This document shows, piece by piece, positions 45,353 through 53,258 of a stretch of 64,000 bases of DNA; the first letter of the stretch is position 1; each line of letters starts with the position of its first letter. Source of the DNA: Paenibacillus sp. FSL H7-0326 (lineage in GTDB: Bacteria > Bacillota > Bacilli > Paenibacillales > Paenibacillaceae). The notes below the pieces were generated by a model. It did no database searches, was not told the origin of the DNA, and worked only from the letters and a program-made list of their open reading frames with translations. The translations under genes were made by a program, and so were the position numbers. Location: positions 744,001 through 808,000 of the forward strand of contig NZ_MPVN01000001.1 of assembly GCF_001955535.1 (NCBI RefSeq). The letters are read 5' to 3'.

Positions 45353-46075
45353 ATGGTCATACAAATCAGACAGGGTATGAACCTCCATCTCGGCAATATC
45401 ATCCAAATAACAACCCCATAAGCGAGCCGTCATCATGGCATCCTTAAGTGCATGATGTCTTCCGTGAATGGGAATTCCCCGAGATTCCAGGCATTCATCA
45501 AGCCCGTATCCATTCCGCTGAGGCTCCAGCCATCTGGCCAGCATCATTGTATCAATAACCCGATGACTAAGCCTTACTCTAGATGTCTTCCATAATGCCG
45601 CATTCAAAAAGGATTTATCATGTGCGCTGGCATGAGCTACCAGGACACGCCCACCGACAAAGGACATAAAGTCATGCAGTCCCTCCAATATAGGCGGTGC
45701 ATCACGAGTCATATCAGGTGTAATACCTGTCAATTCAGTGATATGTTCTGGTATAGGGACTTTGGGTCTGACCAGCGTATAGAACTGCTCATCTTCAATA
45801 ATCTCACCGCCTACAACCCGAACTGCACCGAAGGATAAGATTTCGTCTCCATGTTGGGGCGCAAAGCCTGTCGTCTCCAGATCAAATACAACCGCATCCA
45901 GCTCCGATAAAGGTGTTCTAAGCGCTTCTGGCTTACGATTCTCCCGCATCAATGAACGTAAAAAGGCCATCTGCTGTGCGGTAGGGGCGCCGAGCATAGA
46001 AGCGATTGCCGAGGGCACCCCTCCCTGCCTAAACGAGTTCCAAAAACCGTTATTGCCCCTTACCGGGTCTTTCAT
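45338..46075 (-). CDS. DnaQ-like 3'-5' exonuclease
   Basis: This DEDDh exonuclease of 245 aa has Exo I VVFDLETTGFAPQHGDEIL, an Exo II region with LVAHASAHDKSFLNAAL, and Exo III GRHHALKDAMMTARL. It would trim single-stranded DNA or RNA 3' ends. It has an N-terminal extension of about 60 residues. It is translated after the DUF294 nucleotidyltransferase with a 4-base overlap (ATGA), so both likely work in one pathway of nucleic acid or nucleotide handling. Confidence 0.85.
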   Translation of the reverse strand: MKDPVRGNNGFWNSFRQGGVPSAIASMLGAPTAQQMAFLRSLMRENRKPEALRTPLSELDAVVFDLETTGFAPQHGDEILSFGAVRVVGGEIIEDEQFYTLVRPKVPIPEHITELTGITPDMTRDAPPILEGLHDFMSFVGGRVLVAHASAHDKSFLNAALWKTSRVRLSHRVIDTMMLARWLEPQRNGYGLDECLESRGIPIHGRHHALKDAMMTARLWGCYLDDIAEMEVHTLSDLYDHLSHA

Positions 46076-47154
46076 GAGCGTCTCCTCTCTACAAATCGAA
46101 GCTGTCGCTGTAGGTTACGGTGCACTTTTTTCACTGTGCTCAAGCCTTCCCTAAGCTCATACAGAATCGTTCTTTGTTTTAATTGTTCTTCGCCAATGTA
46201 GCCGCTGCTTGAAATGATCCCATTCTCATTTTCAACCTCAGTAACTCTCCTCAGCTTCAGAGCAATTTTAAAGGCATCTTCACATGCATCCACTGAATGA
46301 AGAGGAACTGCTTCAAGTCTAGCAAGCTTGGTAAGACGTTTAATCGTATTCGTATCCTTCAGGCCATTCAGCAAGGCCATGTAACGAGCACTGTTAACAA
46401 GCGGAATATACATGCCATATTTGATATCAAATCCGCCCGCATGCTCACCAAATCTCTCGGTTACCACCCGTCCAAGGATGTTCAAAGTTGCTTTGTGCTT
46501 TACCGTATTTCTCAATACGGCTGAGGCAAGATCTGGCGTGGATTGGAACAATTGACTAAAGTGACTGCGAAAATCCTCCGATAGTGTGCGGTCTCCTCCC
46601 ACATGCCTTAAATCTGCTGCGATAATCAAGTATCGAACAGGCTCCCACTTCAGATCGTCCGTCCAATCCGCAAGCTGCTGCTTCCAAGAGGCAAGCGTAC
46701 GTCTCCATAAAGGCTCCGAGCACATGACCTTACCTTCACACTTGGCATAACCTACACCTTCGAGTGAATCGGATATCCTTTTGCCCAGCTCCTCAAAGTA
46801 CGCCTCTTTACCTGGATGAGGCAAGTCACTAATAATCATACCGTTGTCCTGATCACTCCACAGGGTGGCTTCACCTCTGCCAGAGCTCCCAAATACAACA
46901 AATGCATAAGGGACAGGCCGGCGCCCATAACCTTCGGCTTCCATCTCGTTCTCGCATATTTCTATGACTTGTCTGGCAATATAATCATGCAAATCATTTA
47001 CCATTTGATACCATTCAATCAAAGATACAATTGCTGTTAGGTCTTGCAATTCCTCTTGCTTCTGCATTCGAGCTTGTTTCAGTGCAGGAATAGATTGCAC
47101 ATTCTTCAAATCATCCAATAAGAATGCTTTGCCCGTAGATTTCAGAGGTTCCAT
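46072..47154 (-). CDS. DUF294 nucleotidyltransferase-like protein
   Basis: This cytoplasmic protein of 360 aa has a nucleotidyltransferase core: FGSSGRGEATLWSDQDNGMI, matching the GSxxRGEAxxxSDxD pattern with the metal-binding aspartates. A helical substrate-binding domain follows (DUF294_C-like). Relatives carry CBS or cNMP domains in front; none is present here. Reaction and substrate are unknown, possibly adding a nucleotide to protein, tRNA or sugar. It heads the operon with the exonuclease. Confidence 0.8.
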   Translation of the reverse strand: MEPLKSTGKAFLLDDLKNVQSIPALKQARMQKQEELQDLTAIVSLIEWYQMVNDLHDYIARQVIEICENEMEAEGYGRRPVPYAFVVFGSSGRGEATLWSDQDNGMIISDLPHPGKEAYFEELGKRISDSLEGVGYAKCEGKVMCSEPLWRRTLASWKQQLADWTDDLKWEPVRYLIIAADLRHVGGDRTLSEDFRSHFSQLFQSTPDLASAVLRNTVKHKATLNILGRVVTERFGEHAGGFDIKYGMYIPLVNSARYMALLNGLKDTNTIKRLTKLARLEAVPLHSVDACEDAFKIALKLRRVTEVENENGIISSSGYIGEEQLKQRTILYELREGLSTVKKVHRNLQRQLRFVERRRS

Positions 47155-47573
47155 AGTTCTGTCCCCCTAGACGTGTTCCTCTTCATCATACCATGATAGG
47201 CCGAAAAGGTGTCGTTCTAATTAGTGTTTAAGATGACAATATAACTAAGAATAGCTTACACATTTGGTATTAATAATTGGGACCACTTGACATGTAAAAC
47301 AAGAACAAAAGAAATCATGTGTATTCTAATGTTAATTTTTATAACATATAATGAAAAATATATTCCCATTGCAATTATAAAAGAACACCAATATATTGAC
47401 AAGGGCATTTTTGGAAGAAATCATGTTATTGCGATGCAGTCATCTTAATCTCCGGATCCAGCCTTAACCACCGAAATCCAGCTGCACTCTGGCTGTTCAC
47501 AGAAAAAGCGTCACGTTTGACTGTATGGTTCTAGATCATGTATCATGTTTATGTAGAGTATATGGAAAGGTGA
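47155..47573. other. AT-rich intergenic region upstream of the MerR gene
   Basis: No open frame with a ribosome site was found. It holds the MerR promoter at 47517-47546, with divergent signals for the DUF294 operon expected nearby. No convincing RNA gene structure was seen. Confidence 0.5.
47517..47546 (+). promoter_or_regulatory. Sigma-A promoter of the MerR gene
   Basis: TTGACT (47517-47522) and TATCAT (47541-47546) have an 18-base spacer. Transcription would begin near 47553, before either possible start of the MerR protein. Confidence 0.55.
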
Positions 47574-47591
47574 GTGTTTTGGGATGGGGAT

Positions 47592-48020
47592 ATGAAGCTG
47601 TATCGAATCGGTGAATTGTCAAAGGCTGCCGGTGTCAGCGAACGTACAATTGACTATTATACGAAGCTCGGATTAATTACTCCAGAGCAGCGTACTCAAA
47701 AAAATTATAGATTATATAATAGTGAAACCTTAAACCGAATTGAACGTATTATCCAGATGAAACTAGAGAAATATAGTCTCGAAGAGATTAAGAATTCTTT
47801 AGATAAGTGGAGTAACGTTTCGGCTAATGAACAAGTAACCAGCAAGCTTAACAGCTTGGAGATTCATGTAGAGCAGCTTGAACGTGAGATGAATGAGCTC
47901 AAGCCTCTTCTCGAGGAAATGAAGCCCGCTCAACAACGTAAAGTCGTCACTGCTCTTCTTACCAAGAGTGCCGCTTGCATGGAAGCACTAAAAATTATGC
48001 TTGAGAGCTCCATGATGTAA
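47592..48020 (+). CDS. MerR family transcriptional regulator
   Basis: This DNA-binding regulator of about 142 aa has the N-terminal winged helix KLYRIGELSKAAGVSERTIDYYTKLGLITP, followed by KNYRLYNSETLNRI and a long coiled-coil dimerisation helix (LEIHVEQLEREMNELKPLLEEM). No cysteine-based metal site is evident, so its inducer is unknown. The start is either ATG 47592 or GTG 47574; the MerR domain begins right after the ATG. It may control the zinc metallopeptidase gene that follows by 35 bases. Confidence 0.85.
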   Translation: MKLYRIGELSKAAGVSERTIDYYTKLGLITPEQRTQKNYRLYNSETLNRIERIIQMKLEKYSLEEIKNSLDKWSNVSANEQVTSKLNSLEIHVEQLEREMNELKPLLEEMKPAQQRKVVTALLTKSAACMEALKIMLESSMM

Positions 48021-48055
48021 TTTCATCTTAATAGAAGTATGGGGGTATGGTGTGA

Positions 48056-48724
48056 ATGATGTTTGTATTGCTGATCTTAGCCATCATACTGTCGGTTTGG
48101 GCGCAATTCCGCGTTCAAGGGACATTTAAGAAATGGGCTAAAGTAGATAACTCAACCGGTTTAACAGGTTATGATGTAGCTAGACATATGCTGGACACGA
48201 ACGGTTTGCATGATGTTCCGATTGAACCTGTAAGAGGAGCCTTATCAGATCACTATGATCCAATCCACCGTGTCGTCCGATTATCTGAGCCAGTATATTA
48301 TGAGAGAAGCATATCCGCTGTAGCTGTTGCATCTCACGAGGTAGGACACGCAATCCAGCACAAAGAACATTATCCGATGCTGGCGCTTCGTCACCGGATA
48401 TTCCCAATCGTTAATTTTGCATCCGGTATTGCTCCGTTTCTTCTGTTGGCAGGCTTTATCTTCAACGCATTTAACTTGATTGGTCTAGGTATTATATTCT
48501 TCTCCGTAACTGTAGCCTTCCAGCTCGTTACCCTGCCAGTCGAATTTAATGCAAGTAACCGGGCTCGACGTATTATCGTCGAAGAAGGTTATGTACGAAG
48601 TGAAGAAGAACGCGGTGTAGGTAAAGTGCTTAACTCCGCAGCGCTCACTTATGTAGCAGCTGCACTGATTTCGTTACTTGAACTCATTCGCTACATTGGA
48701 ATTTTTACGAGCAACCGCGAATAG
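48056..48724 (+). CDS. yugP: Membrane zinc metallopeptidase (YugP family)
   Basis: This integral membrane protein of 222 aa has an N-terminal helix, the zinc motif AVASHEVGHAIQH and two to three further helices, with the downstream motif LPVEFNASNRARRII characteristic of the YugP/DUF zinc peptidase family. The substrate is unknown. The start ATG has GGGGG 10 bases upstream. It follows the MerR gene on the same strand and ends at a shared hairpin with the LysR gene. Confidence 0.88.
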   Translation: MMFVLLILAIILSVWAQFRVQGTFKKWAKVDNSTGLTGYDVARHMLDTNGLHDVPIEPVRGALSDHYDPIHRVVRLSEPVYYERSISAVAVASHEVGHAIQHKEHYPMLALRHRIFPIVNFASGIAPFLLLAGFIFNAFNLIGLGIIFFSVTVAFQLVTLPVEFNASNRARRIIVEEGYVRSEEERGVGKVLNSAALTYVAAALISLLELIRYIGIFTSNRE

Positions 48725-48736
48725 AACCGCATAAAG

Positions 48737-48767
48737 AACCCCGGTCATTTATTTGACCGGGGTTTTG
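48737..48767. terminator. Bidirectional terminator overlapping the LysR stop
   Basis: AACCCCGGTCA (48737-48747) pairs with TGACCGGGGTT (48754-48764). The loop and right arm encode the stop and last residues of the LysR gene, so the hairpin serves yugP and lies inside the other gene. Confidence 0.8.
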
Positions 48768-49660
48768 CTATTGTCTAGTCCAAAATAGTCAAGCAAGAAC
48801 GTTCGAAATGACTGTGCTACTAACGGCAGCTTCTCATCACTACGGTGAATGAGCCCAATCGTTCGCGTCACCGTTGGACTCTTAATGCGAACTCTTGCAG
48901 GCTGAAGCGGATTCGTCTGAAATAAAGCCATCTCCGGCAATACACTTACCCCCATCCCCGCCGCAACGAGGCCTCGAATGGTATCCGTCTCTTCACCCTC
49001 AAAAGCAATTCGAGGTGTAAATCCGGCCTCCAGACACGCGTGCCATACAATAGGCCTTAACGAGTAGCCTTTACTGAACAAAATAAATTTATCATCTCTC
49101 AGTTGATCTAAGGTAATCGATTCCTCTGTAGCGAGAGGATGATTCTGAGGTAAAATGGCAAACAGCTCTTCTGTTAATACGATATCCCCTGTAATTTGAT
49201 CATGCTTCTCCGGGAACGGTGACACAAAAGCCAGATCAACCTCAGCAGATAATACATCTCTAATTAAAGTCGGGAACATCCCTTGCTTAAACTTAAATTT
49301 AACGTTAGGATAGCGTTTGCGAAACTCTGATACGATGGTGGGAATTAAATGAATTCCCAGGCTGTGTGGGAACCCGATTCGAATCTCGCCTTTTTCCGGA
49401 TCCAGAAATTCATGAACCTCACCAACAGCTCGATCCAGGTCTTTCAGAATACCCTCAACTCTTTTGCAAAACAATTGCCCGACAGGGGTTAGCTGTAGAT
49501 TACGCCCCTTCTGCATGAACAAGTCGATACCGAGTTCTTCCTCTAGATGATGAATTTGCCTGCTTACTGCGGATTGCGCTACATGCAATTCCTCCGCAGC
49601 CTGCGTTACATGCTCTTTCTGCGCAACTTTCAAAAAGTATTGCAACTGTCTAAGTTCCAC
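48749..49660 (-). CDS. LysR family transcriptional regulator
   Basis: This LTTR of 303 aa has an N-terminal winged helix ELRQLQYFLKVAQKEHVTQAAEELHVAQSAVSRQIHHLEEELG and a periplasmic-binding-like effector domain (EIRIGFPHSLGIHLIPTIV). The start is put at GTG 49660, the usual position directly before ELRQL, with GGAG 11 bases upstream; an ATG 42 bases earlier has no site. The GltC/AlsR-like N-terminus suggests control of central or nitrogen metabolism, but no obvious target gene is divergent from it. Confidence 0.85.
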   Translation of the reverse strand: MELRQLQYFLKVAQKEHVTQAAEELHVAQSAVSRQIHHLEEELGIDLFMQKGRNLQLTPVGQLFCKRVEGILKDLDRAVGEVHEFLDPEKGEIRIGFPHSLGIHLIPTIVSEFRKRYPNVKFKFKQGMFPTLIRDVLSAEVDLAFVSPFPEKHDQITGDIVLTEELFAILPQNHPLATEESITLDQLRDDKFILFSKGYSLRPIVWHACLEAGFTPRIAFEGEETDTIRGLVAAGMGVSVLPEMALFQTNPLQPARVRIKSPTVTRTIGLIHRSDEKLPLVAQSFRTFLLDYFGLDNSKTPVK

Positions 49661-49752
49661 TCGATCAATCGCTCCAATCTGCTTAAAACAATCCCAAGTC
49701 ATTCCATGGAAAGCAGTTCATGTCTTTAATGTATCATGACAACCAGAATGAA

Positions 49753-50367
49753 TCAACGGCGCTTTAACAGTCTGATGATCAGACCATAAAGGAAGAAACC
49801 GCCGATCAGTCCGCCTAAATGGGCAGCCATATTGATATTGGCCACACCCAGTGAAAAGATAATACCAAACCCAAGAATGGTATAGATCGTTTTTCTCGAT
49901 GCATCATCCATTAGGTTGCGTTGAAACAGAACGATATAGAGAAATGCACCGTATACTCCATAGATTGCTCCCGACGCCCCAATGGACAGAGTAGGATTCG
50001 TTAAATTGTTATAGTAAGCCTGTGAAATGATATTTCCTACCAAACCACTTCCGATATAAAGTATTGCGTACCGCCAGAAGCCAAGAAGCCGCTCAAGCGG
50101 CGGAGCAAATACAAGAAGAGCAAAGCAGTTGAACAACAAATGGGAAAAGCCAGAATGAAGGAACATCGAAGCAAATAAACGCCATATTTCTTCATTCCAT
50201 GGTGGAATATTGGTCAGTGCACCATATTTCATAAGAGTAAGCGCATTATTAGGCCCACCGTCAATTAACAGCACTACATACATCATAATATTCGCTGCAA
50301 GCAGTATTGAAGTTATTGGGTAATATCGCAAATACCCTTTCCAGTTCTCATATCGTAAAAAAATCAT
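49753..50367 (-). CDS. Rhomboid family intramembrane serine protease
   Basis: This membrane protease of 204 aa has six helices. The catalytic dyad is visible as Ser in TLSIGASGAIYGVYGAF and His in NMAAHLGGLIGGFF. A conserved asparagine-bearing HSGFSHLLFNCFALLVF helix is also present. There is no extra soluble domain. The start at 50367 follows AAGGA by 7 bases; an ATG at 50400 (11 codons earlier) is an alternative. It is divergent from tpx, sharing overlapping -10 boxes. Confidence 0.88.
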   Translation of the reverse strand: MIFLRYENWKGYLRYYPITSILLAANIMMYVVLLIDGGPNNALTLMKYGALTNIPPWNEEIWRLFASMFLHSGFSHLLFNCFALLVFAPPLERLLGFWRYAILYIGSGLVGNIISQAYYNNLTNPTLSIGASGAIYGVYGAFLYIVLFQRNLMDDASRKTIYTILGFGIIFSLGVANINMAAHLGGLIGGFFLYGLIIRLLKRR

Positions 50368-50392
50368 GGCCTCATCCTTCCATTGTCCTGTG

Positions 50393-50445
50393 TTGGACAT
50401 GAGCTTCCTATAAAGATTATAATAGATAGTGTCCAAGATCACCAA
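50393..50445. promoter_or_regulatory. Overlapping divergent promoters of rhomboid and tpx
   Basis: ATTATAAT at 50416-50423 holds a TATAAT on both strands. The minus promoter has TTGGTG (50440-50445) 18 bases away; the plus promoter has TTGGAC (50393-50398) 19 bases away. The two cannot be bound by polymerase at the same time. Confidence 0.55.
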
Positions 50446-50466
50446 TCTCAAGGAGGTACATAATAG

Positions 50467-50985
50467 ATGACTCAAGAACGTACAGGTGTAGCCGCTTTTA
50501 AAGGAAATCCCATTACGCTGATCGGCCCGGAACTTAAGGCTGGTGACCAAGCACCGGATTTTACACTTAATCTGAATCTGCTTGAAGAAGCACATTTATC
50601 AGACTATGCCGGCAAAATCAAACTAATTAGTGTGGTCCCTTCTCTTGACACAGGGGTCTGCGATACACAGACTCGTCGTTTTAATGAAGAAGCGGCTGAT
50701 CTAGGCGACAATGTTGTTGTTCTAACGATTAGCGCAGATCTTCCATTTGCTCAAGCACGCTGGTGTGGTGCAGCAGGAGTTGATAAGGTCATCACCTTAT
50801 CTGACTATAAGTCTAAGTCTTTCGGCCAAGCTTATGGCGTACTGATCAAAGAATTCCAGCTCGACATGCGCTCCATCTTTGTCATTGACGCTAACGACAA
50901 GATAACTTATGTGGAATATTTGTCTGAAATGTCAGAGCATCCGAATTACGAAGCAGCGATTGCAGCTGTTAAAGAACTGCTTTAA
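50467..50985 (+). CDS. tpx: Thiol peroxidase Tpx
   Basis: This atypical 2-Cys peroxiredoxin of 172 aa reduces hydrogen peroxide and alkyl peroxides using thioredoxin. The peroxidatic Cys lies in [20 protein letters not shown] and the resolving Cys in [12 protein letters not shown], both typical of Tpx. The start has AAGGAGG 10 bases upstream. It has its own terminator. Confidence 0.93.
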   Translation: MTQERTGVAAFKGNPITLIGPELKAGDQAPDFTLNLNLLEEAHLSDYAGKIKLISVVPSLDTGVCDTQTRRFNEEAADLGDNVVVLTISADLPFAQARWCGAAGVDKVITLSDYKSKSFGQAYGVLIKEFQLDMRSIFVIDANDKITYVEYLSEMSEHPNYEAAIAAVKELL

Positions 50986-51024
50986 TTTACGCAGCGAAAC
51001 GGGATAACCCCACGCAATACATGC

Positions 51025-51064
51025 AAAAAGCGAGAAAAGGACGTGCCTTTATCTCGCTTTTTTT
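51025..51064. terminator. Bidirectional terminator between tpx and DUF1499
   Basis: AGCGAGA (51029-51035) pairs with TCTCGCT (51052-51058), with A and T runs outside. Confidence 0.85.
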
Positions 51065-51069
51065 GGATC

Positions 51070-51465
51070 TTACTCGCCTACAACCTTGTGTTTGCCGATC
51101 TTCTTATCTATAATATCGAACAACTGTAGAATAATGCGATAATTGGACCCCAGATCCCCCAGCGAACCTCTTGAAGCAGAATAAATATCAATGGCACTTC
51201 GAACAGGCGTGACCTGAATAATGGACACGGTAATATCTAGTGTACGTCCAAACGATGTGCGCTTCTCCATGGTAATTTCCCCAACTGAGGGTACTTCATG
51301 AAGAACTTTGAATCCAGGAACCTTCTTCATCAGCGATGATATTTCTTCCCACGCCTTATCCTTGGACAAGTTATAATAGCGTGTCTTCATTTTTGGATCC
51401 TTGGCTCGGTCACTTGTTCCTTCCATACTGCGAACAATGCCGACTAGTGTTCTTTTGAGTGACAA
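51070..51465 (-). CDS. DUF1499 domain protein
   Basis: This 131-aa soluble protein matches DUF1499, with conserved Tyr and Trp in KTRYYNLSKDKAWEEISSLM, a central ITMEKRTSFGRTLDITVSI and the final SASRGSLGDLGSNYRII block. The family function is unknown. It begins at a TTG codon (51465) with GGAGG 7 bases upstream. It lies just downstream of the 6S RNA gene on the same strand, with a terminator between. Confidence 0.85.
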   Translation of the reverse strand: MSLKRTLVGIVRSMEGTSDRAKDPKMKTRYYNLSKDKAWEEISSLMKKVPGFKVLHEVPSVGEITMEKRTSFGRTLDITVSIIQVTPVRSAIDIYSASRGSLGDLGSNYRIILQLFDIIDKKIGKHKVVGE

Positions 51466-51583
51466 GACCCTTCCTCCTTTGTATGTAGCCGTACCTATAT
51501 TCTCTCTTTAGTGTATCATTGTTAACTCCTTAGCAAAAGACATAATCTATTCTCCCGCTAGAGACACATCACTACTGATAACA
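51466..51583. other. Spacer between 6S terminator and DUF1499 gene
   Basis: AT-rich spacer that must contain the DUF1499 promoter. Nothing else was recognised. Confidence 0.4.
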
Positions 51584-51584
51584 A

Positions 51585-51636
51585 CAAAAAAGACATCCCC
51601 AAATGCACCCTTATGTAGAGTACGTGTGAGATGTCT
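51585..51636 (-). terminator. Terminator of the 6S RNA precursor
   Basis: AGACATC and GATGTCT arms (51630-51636 and 51591-51597, read on the minus strand) are followed by six T. It lies about 20 bases beyond the likely mature 3' end. Confidence 0.75.
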
Positions 51637-51654
51637 CTAAAATTCATCCAAAAA

Positions 51655-51843
51655 GGATACCCGCTAATGCCGTCCGATTATATTGTCTTCTGAACCTGCT
51701 GTAGCAGGTGGGTGACCGCAGAAATGGTTATGAAGTCCCCATGTCATATAGACAGGGCATGTCAGCTGCATTTCGTGTTGATCTCCCGAGACATAGTCAT
51801 TGGTTCAAAACAACGAATAACCGAAACGAACATCGCAGGATGT
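51655..51843 (-). ncRNA. ssrS: 6S RNA (SsrS/BsrA type)
   Basis: A structured transcript of about 190 bases lies in a 500-base gap without coding capacity. On the minus strand it has the Firmicutes 6S architecture: a terminal stem from CCTGCGATG near the 5' end with CATTAGCGGG at the 3' end, an inner stem TTGAACC with GGTTCAG, conserved blocks CGGGAGATCAACACG and CACCCACCTGC, and an apical TGTC/GACA hairpin. It would bind sigma-A RNA polymerase by mimicking an open promoter. A good promoter (51850-51878) and terminator (51585-51636) frame it. Identification is from remembered consensus features and folding by eye; ends are approximate. Confidence 0.8.
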
Positions 51844-51849
51844 AGAAAC

Positions 51850-51878
51850 ATTATATCGCTATTCTACAAAAAAGTAAA
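51850..51878 (-). promoter_or_regulatory. Sigma-A promoter of the 6S RNA gene
   Basis: On the minus strand TTTACT (51873-51878) and a perfect TATAAT (51850-51855) have a 17-base spacer. Transcription would start near 51843. Confidence 0.75.
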
Positions 51879-51967
51879 TGTATGATCAGCAATTGCTAAA
51901 ATTCTCGTGAGGGATAAAATCATTTATCTCCTTCTAAGCAGTTAAACACAAGTACATGCAATGCCTT

Positions 51968-52756
51968 TTATTTTGTATTGTCCTGTGGCTTGGAGGCCGT
52001 CTCTAACGAATCACTCTCCTGTGACTCGCCTTCTTCTTCACGGCTGGCCTGCAGCTTCTCAGCTTGCTCCTGCATCTTAGTGAAAGTGGCATAGAAGTTA
52101 AAGAAAGCAAACCATGCAATCAGGCTTCCGATGAAGAAAAAGAACAATGCAGGGTACTGCATGCCGATGTAGCATAATAGTCCGGCACCGAGCAATGATG
52201 AAAACACGCGGAACGGCCGAATCAATGTAATCAGTACAGCATTTTTAATGATCATTCCAATGGACATATGATAATGGACTACCATCGAGAAAAAGTTGAA
52301 CATTGACACACATAGCAGGAGCAGCAGGATCAGCATGATAATTCCGATTAACTGGAGGTTCTCGAACTGAGTCATATAAACTGTATAATCCAAATACATA
52401 ATGACTACCAGCAGTGTATAGAAAACACCGCCGATCATACTCTGTTTGTAGTTTTCCTTATATCCTGTAAAAAATGTTCTCATTATCGGCACATCTGTAT
52501 CACCCATGACCCATTTACGAACTACGTTAAACAGCGCAGATGTCGCAGGGAAAAATGTAAACGGTGCCACAATACCCAATGCCCAGTTCATTTGAATGGA
52601 TTCATTCGTCATACCTTGACCCATAACAAGAACCTTGATCACCAAAAAGAAGAAAAATGGCGAGGCACACAGTACCCACAATAGGTTCGATGCTGCGAAT
52701 CTTGTTATCCACTCCGTCAGGCGATATATACCACCCATAGCTCCTTTAAATTCCAA
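51968..52756 (-). CDS. DUF624 membrane protein (YesL-like)
   Basis: This membrane protein of 262 aa has about five to six helices. The family start GGIYRLTEWITRFAASNLLWVL is followed by FPATSALFNVVRKW. DUF624/YesL proteins are typically near sugar-utilisation genes but their role is unknown. The start is inferred as TTG 52756, 9 bases after AAGGAGG; ATG 52738 is another option with a poor spacing. The C-terminus is hydrophilic and acidic. It lies upstream of the 6S RNA on the same strand. Confidence 0.8.
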   Translation of the reverse strand: MEFKGAMGGIYRLTEWITRFAASNLLWVLCASPFFFFLVIKVLVMGQGMTNESIQMNWALGIVAPFTFFPATSALFNVVRKWVMGDTDVPIMRTFFTGYKENYKQSMIGGVFYTLLVVIMYLDYTVYMTQFENLQLIGIIMLILLLLLCVSMFNFFSMVVHYHMSIGMIIKNAVLITLIRPFRVFSSLLGAGLLCYIGMQYPALFFFFIGSLIAWFAFFNFYATFTKMQEQAEKLQASREEEGESQESDSLETASKPQDNTK

Positions 52757-53057
52757 AACACGTCTCCTCCTTAACACATACGCGAGACTCATTCCACTCG
52801 CCTGTATGCATCATCTTAGGTGATTATCTCTCGCTAATTCACATTAACTTAACCTAACTATCACTATACAGCATAACCGCACGCAAAAGCTAGACCAACG
52901 CGGAAATCTCGGCTTAAATATATCCCTTTAAGAGACGATCAGGATAACAGCCTATTTTCATGAATTTGTGGGCAGGCGTCTAATCAATCGGTACAGTTCT
53001 ACCATAGGATATGGCGTAGTCGATGAGCCACTTCACTTTATAAAGGAGGTGACTGCA
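52757..53057. other. Intergenic region before the YjcZ-type gene
   Basis: No gene or hairpin was found. CATAGGATA near 53003 fits a sporulation sigma-K type -10 pattern, but no matching -35 is clear. Confidence 0.4.
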
Positions 53058-53195
53058 ATGTCCTATGGATACGGATGCGGAGGTCAGGTTGGTGGTGTTT
53101 CTACTGGCTGTGGATACGATGGATGGTTCTCTCTCGGAACAATTCTCGTGTTGTTCATTCTGCTGGTCATCATTTCCAAAACGTTCTTCTGCTAA
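53058..53195 (+). CDS. YjcZ family sporulation-associated small protein
   Basis: This 45-aa peptide has a Gly-, Tyr- and Cys-rich N-terminus (MSYGYGCGGQVGG) and a hydrophobic C-terminal helix (LGTILVLFILLVIISKTFFC). This is the YjcZ/YrzI-like family abundant in Bacillales and often made during sporulation. The ATG at 53058 has an excellent AAAGGAGGTGA site 6 bases upstream. It is followed by a strong terminator. Confidence 0.85.
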   Translation: MSYGYGCGGQVGGVSTGCGYDGWFSLGTILVLFILLVIISKTFFC

Positions 53196-53212
53196 ATAAT
53201 CAAATGCAGCAG

Positions 53213-53245
53213 CAAAAAAAGACGAAGCATAGGGTGCTTCGTCTT
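53213..53245. terminator. Bidirectional terminator
   Basis: AAGACGAAGCA (53219-53229) pairs with TGCTTCGTCTT (53235-53245). A run of seven T follows in the minus direction, ending cshA; it also ends the YjcZ-type gene. Confidence 0.88.
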
Positions 53246-53258
53246 GTCTCTGTATTAA

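Noticed and set aside
47155..47516. Possible small RNA in the gap before the MerR gene
   Set aside because: No promoter plus terminator pair or conserved structure could be found.
53000..53012. Sporulation sigma-K promoter before the YjcZ-type gene
   Set aside because: The -10-like CATAGGATA has no matching -35 at a suitable distance, so it was not listed as a promoter.
52968..53057. N-terminal extension of the YjcZ-type protein
   Set aside because: The consensus ribosome site lies directly before ATG 53058, and the extension has no family similarity.
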